A stretch of DNA of 64,000 nucleotides from Streptomyces sp. HmicA12 (GTDB lineage: Bacteria > Actinomycetota > Actinomycetes > Streptomycetales > Streptomycetaceae): contig NZ_KB891831.1 in the NCBI RefSeq assembly GCF_000373565.1, positions 1,330 through 65,329 on the forward strand. The letters are read 5' to 3'. Both the position numbers and the translations under genes were made by a program. Positions 61,429 to 64,000 of this stretch are shown piece after piece. The number at the start of each line of letters is the position of its first letter. Position 1 is the stretch's first letter. The notes under the pieces are model-generated. The model was not told where the DNA came from, did not search any database, and saw only the letters and a list, made by a program, of their open reading frames with translations.

Positions 61429-61992
61429 ATGGGCAGATGGGAACCGAACGCACGCGACCGACTCGAGCGGGCCGCATTGGAGCTGTACGCGGAGCTGGGG
61501 TTCGAGCAGACGACGGCCAAGCAGATCGCGCAGCGCGCGGGACTCACCGAGCGGACGTTCTTCCGGCACTTCACGGACAAGCGTGAAGTCCTCTTCCCGG
61601 GCAATGAGCAGCTCGCGACGGCGCTGGAGCAGGCCGTGGCCGACGCACCCCGGGACCTCTCCCCCATCGAGGCGGTGTGCGAGGCGTTCGGGTCGCTGGC
61701 GGACCTGATGGAGGAGCGGCGCGATCTGGCCCGGCAGCGCCAGGCCGTCATCGCCACCCACGTGGACCTGCAGGAACGGGAGCTGGCCAAGGTCAACGCG
61801 TGGTCCCGGGCGCTGGCGCACGCCCTGACGGAGCGCGACGTCGCGCCGACCACCGCCCGGCTCACCGCGGAAGCGGGCCTGGGCGTCTTCAAGGTGGCGT
61901 TCGAGGAGTGGATCACTCCGGAGCAGCCGCCGGCCGGACTGCGTCAGGGCATCACCGACGCGCTCGGGGTCCTGCGGGAGAGCCTGGCCTGA
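61429..61992 (+). CDS. TetR-family transcriptional regulator
   Basis: 187 residues. HTH: RDRLERAALELYAELGFEQTTAKQIAQRAGLTERTFFRHFTDKREVLF (about residues 9-56). The C-terminal helical domain is unassigned. It is divergent from the SDR gene and next to its own candidate operators. It converges with a MASE1 gene, with 21 bp between the stops. Confidence 0.9.
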   Translation: MGRWEPNARDRLERAALELYAELGFEQTTAKQIAQRAGLTERTFFRHFTDKREVLFPGNEQLATALEQAVADAPRDLSPIEAVCEAFGSLADLMEERRDLARQRQAVIATHVDLQERELAKVNAWSRALAHALTERDVAPTTARLTAEAGLGVFKVAFEEWITPEQPPAGLRQGITDALGVLRESLA

Positions 61993-62013
61993 ACCGGCGC
62001 ACAGCCGGGCCGT

Positions 62014-63042
62014 TCACGTCGAGGGCGGCAGCGGCGGGCGCGGTGGCCGTGCAGACGGCGCCGACGGGTGCCCGCCCGCCCCGGGCAGGTCGTCCCCCGC
62101 GGTCAGGTGTTCCAGCACCTCCGCGAGTTCGTCGCAGGCCCGCTGTACCGAGCGGCGAGTGGCGCGCTGTTCCGTGACGAGGGAGGACAGCAGCAGGGCG
62201 GTGAGCGCGGCGGCGCCGTTGAAGGCCTGCAGCTTGGCCATGATCTCGATGTCGGTCTGGTGGACGAACGCCCCGCTCGCCACGTTGGCCTCGAACGTGG
62301 TCAGGACGGACGCGAACAGCGCGCACAGCATGCTGCCGGCCAGCTGGAAGCGGAGCGCGGCCCAGACCAGCAGGGGGAAGACGAGGAAGAGCAGGCTCAT
62401 CGGGCTGAGCGCCGCCAGGGGGACGAGCACGGCGGCCGCGACGACCAGGCACACCGCCTCCTTCCACCGCCGGACCCGGAACCGTCCCATCGGCCGCAGG
62501 AGCAGCAGGAGCAGCGGGGTGACGAGCAGGACGCCCATCGCGTCGCCCACCCACCACGCCAGCCACACGGCCCAGAAATCCCTCGTGGCCAGACCGCCGG
62601 TCAGCACCTGGATGCCGACGCCCGCCGTCGCGCTGACGGCCATCGCGCAGAGTCCGCCGAGGAAGACCAGGGCCATGCCGTCCCGCAGGCGCGAGATGTC
62701 CAGCCGGAACCCGACCCGGCGCAGCAACAGGACGGCACAGAGCGGGGCGGCGGTGTTCCCGGCGACGTTGACCAGGGTGATGGGCTGTGGCGTGGTGAGG
62801 GAGGCGATGACGAGCAGGGACCCGAGGGCGATGCCGGGCCAGACCCGGACGCCGTAGACCAGCAGGGCGGCGACGGCGACGCCGGTGGGCGGCCAGACGG
62901 GCGTCACCACGATGCCCTCGACGTCGAGCCTGCCCAGCAGGCCGAGCCGCCCGGACAGGTAGTACACCGCGGCAACGGCCAGGGTTGTGAGGGCTGCCTG
63001 TACGGGCCGCCCGAACTGTCGGCTGTCCACCACAACTGCCAT
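62014..63042 (-). CDS. MASE1-domain integral membrane sensor protein
   Basis: 342 residues with eight or more membrane helices. VTPVWPPTGVAVAALLVYGVRVWPGIALGSLL and FWAVWLAWWVGDAMGVLLVTPLLLL are MASE1-type segments. MASE1 is normally an N-terminal sensor of kinases or GGDEF proteins; here there is no output domain. The C-terminal tail (about 295-342) is basic and proline-rich. It follows a SpoIIE phosphatase gene by 67 bp, same strand, so the two may act as a split sensor-output pair. Confidence 0.85.
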   Translation of the reverse strand: MAVVVDSRQFGRPVQAALTTLAVAAVYYLSGRLGLLGRLDVEGIVVTPVWPPTGVAVAALLVYGVRVWPGIALGSLLVIASLTTPQPITLVNVAGNTAAPLCAVLLLRRVGFRLDISRLRDGMALVFLGGLCAMAVSATAGVGIQVLTGGLATRDFWAVWLAWWVGDAMGVLLVTPLLLLLLRPMGRFRVRRWKEAVCLVVAAAVLVPLAALSPMSLLFLVFPLLVWAALRFQLAGSMLCALFASVLTTFEANVASGAFVHQTDIEIMAKLQAFNGAAALTALLLSSLVTEQRATRRSVQRACDELAEVLEHLTAGDDLPGAGGHPSAPSARPPRPPLPPST

Positions 63043-63109
63043 CAGACACCGGCCCGGCCGCGTCGGCCACCGGCACCGCGCGCGCTCGGGTGCCGGACGC
63101 CCAGAAATC

Positions 63110-63964
63110 TCAGGTGTCCCCGGTGCCCGTGGGCCGCCGCCAGCGTGTGCCGCCGTCGTGGCCGACCACGAGGACGGCCGCGTCGTCTTCATGCCCCACG
63201 GTGTCCGCCAGTTTCATGACGGCCTGGGCGAGGGCGTCGATGCTCATGCCGGCGACGACGGCGATCTCGGCGAGCCGGGTGACCTGCCGCAGGCCTTCGT
63301 CGAGGCTCAGCGACGGGCCCTCCACCACCCCGTCGGTCAGGAGCACGAAGACACCACCGACCGTGAGCCGGTGCCGCGCGACGGGGTACTCGGCGCCCTT
63401 GAGCACGCCGAGCGGCGGCCCGCCGTCCTCGGCGTCGACGCCGGACCGGCCGTCGGCGGTGGCCCAGATGTGCGGGATGTGCCCGGCCCGCGCGCACTCC
63501 AGGATCCCGGTGGCGGGGTCGAGGCTCATGAAGGTGCAGGTGGCGAAGAGGTCGGAGTCGAGGGAGATCAGCAGGTCGTTCGTGCGGCGGAGCAGCTCTC
63601 CGGGGTCGGCCGTGACGGAGGCGAGGGCCCGCAGCCCGACGCGGATCTGCCCCATGAAGGCGGCCGCCTTGATGTTGTGCCCCTGCACGTCGCCGATGGA
63701 CATGCCGAGCCGGCCGTCCGGGAGGACGAAGGCGTCGTACCAGTCTCCGCCGACGTTGAGCCCGTGCGTGGCCGGCGCGTACCCCACGGCTACCCGGATG
63801 CCCGGCGGATGCGGAAGGACGCCGGGCAGCATGCCTTGCTGCAGTTCCACAGCGAGTTCGACCCGGGAGCGCTGGGTCGCGGCCAGCTCGCGCGCCCGGG
63901 CCGTCATCGTCCCGAGTCTGTTGAGCAGTTCCTCGCCGTCGTCGACCGTCTCGCTGCGGAACAT
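63110..63964 (-). CDS. PP2C/SpoIIE-family serine phosphatase
   Basis: 284 residues. A short N-terminal coiled region (about 1-40, LLNRLGTMTARARELAATQR) precedes the PP2C-type SpoIIE domain. The metal-binding acidic motifs are LNVGGDWYDAF, MSIGDVQGH, LLTDGVVEG and GHEDDAAVLVV. In Streptomyces such phosphatases act on anti-anti-sigma factors and so free SigB/F-type sigma factors. It starts with ATG 63964 after GGAG. The next 36 bases to the window edge have no feature. The MASE1 gene follows. Confidence 0.9.
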   Translation of the reverse strand: MFRSETVDDGEELLNRLGTMTARARELAATQRSRVELAVELQQGMLPGVLPHPPGIRVAVGYAPATHGLNVGGDWYDAFVLPDGRLGMSIGDVQGHNIKAAAFMGQIRVGLRALASVTADPGELLRRTNDLLISLDSDLFATCTFMSLDPATGILECARAGHIPHIWATADGRSGVDAEDGGPPLGVLKGAEYPVARHRLTVGGVFVLLTDGVVEGPSLSLDEGLRQVTRLAEIAVVAGMSIDALAQAVMKLADTVGHEDDAAVLVVGHDGGTRWRRPTGTGDT

Positions 63965-64000
63965 GGGGCGCTCCGGTTCCGCGAGAGCCTCTCGCGTCGC

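Noticed and set aside
1-64000. CRISPR array, tRNA, rRNA, prophage or antibiotic cluster
   Set aside because: No regularly spaced repeats, tRNA-like folds, phage genes or synthase-type genes were found.

Overview
The window looks like a chromosomal segment of a Streptomyces or a very close relative. Base composition is very GC-rich and strongly GC-biased at third codon positions. GTG and TTG starts behind GGAGG-type ribosome sites are common. The gene content is also typical of the genus: LitR/LitS, a SigB/F-type sigma factor, DUF6479, GxGYxYP and DasR-like chitinase control. I see no tRNA, rRNA, CRISPR array, prophage, intact transposase or biosynthetic cluster.

Layout. (1) 0-3.3 kb: truncated acyl-CoA carboxylase, BioY and a cobalamin-domain-less acyl-CoA mutase, divergent from a TetR regulator. 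(2) 3.3-8.7 kb: a leftward light/UV module (LitS-like ECF sigma, iron-sulfur photolyase, spore-photoproduct-lyase homologue) divergent from a B12-binding MerR photoreceptor (LitR/CarH type). (3) 8.8-15.4 kb: a GNAT enzyme, a SAM methyltransferase, an LCP/lytic-transglycosylase pair, a CitG-like protein, a SigB/F-type sigma factor and two MITE-like repeats with a shared core. (4) 15.7-45.5 kb: a large glycan-utilisation locus. It has a ROK and a LacI regulator, three CUT1 sugar importers (three binding proteins and six permeases, no ATPase), two GH38 alpha-mannosidases, two near-identical GH2 enzymes, a GH31 enzyme and a GxGYxYP protein. (5) 45.6-64 kb: mixed chromosomal genes. These include a reductase/kinase-like pair, a secreted FG-GAP protein, a second copy of the methyltransferase family, AraC/PhyH, TetR/aldo-keto reductase and TetR/SDR pairs with clear operators, a secreted F5/8 beta-helix protein, a GH18 chitinase with a DasR-like site, and a SpoIIE phosphatase next to a MASE1 membrane protein.

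How the parts may work together. In the glycan locus, binding lipoproteins and permeases would import oligosaccharides, driven by a shared MsiK-type ATPase encoded elsewhere. GH38, GH2 and GH31 enzymes without obvious signal peptides would cut them inside the cell; the combination of alpha-mannosidases with GH2 suggests mannose-rich glycans. Three matching TTTACAGCGCTGTAAA-type palindromes, each in front of a different transcription unit, mark a LacI regulon. A separate palindrome overlaps the promoter of the first importer, next to the ROK gene. In the light module, LitR would repress in the dark, and light would release LitS and the two DNA photoproduct repair enzymes that follow it.
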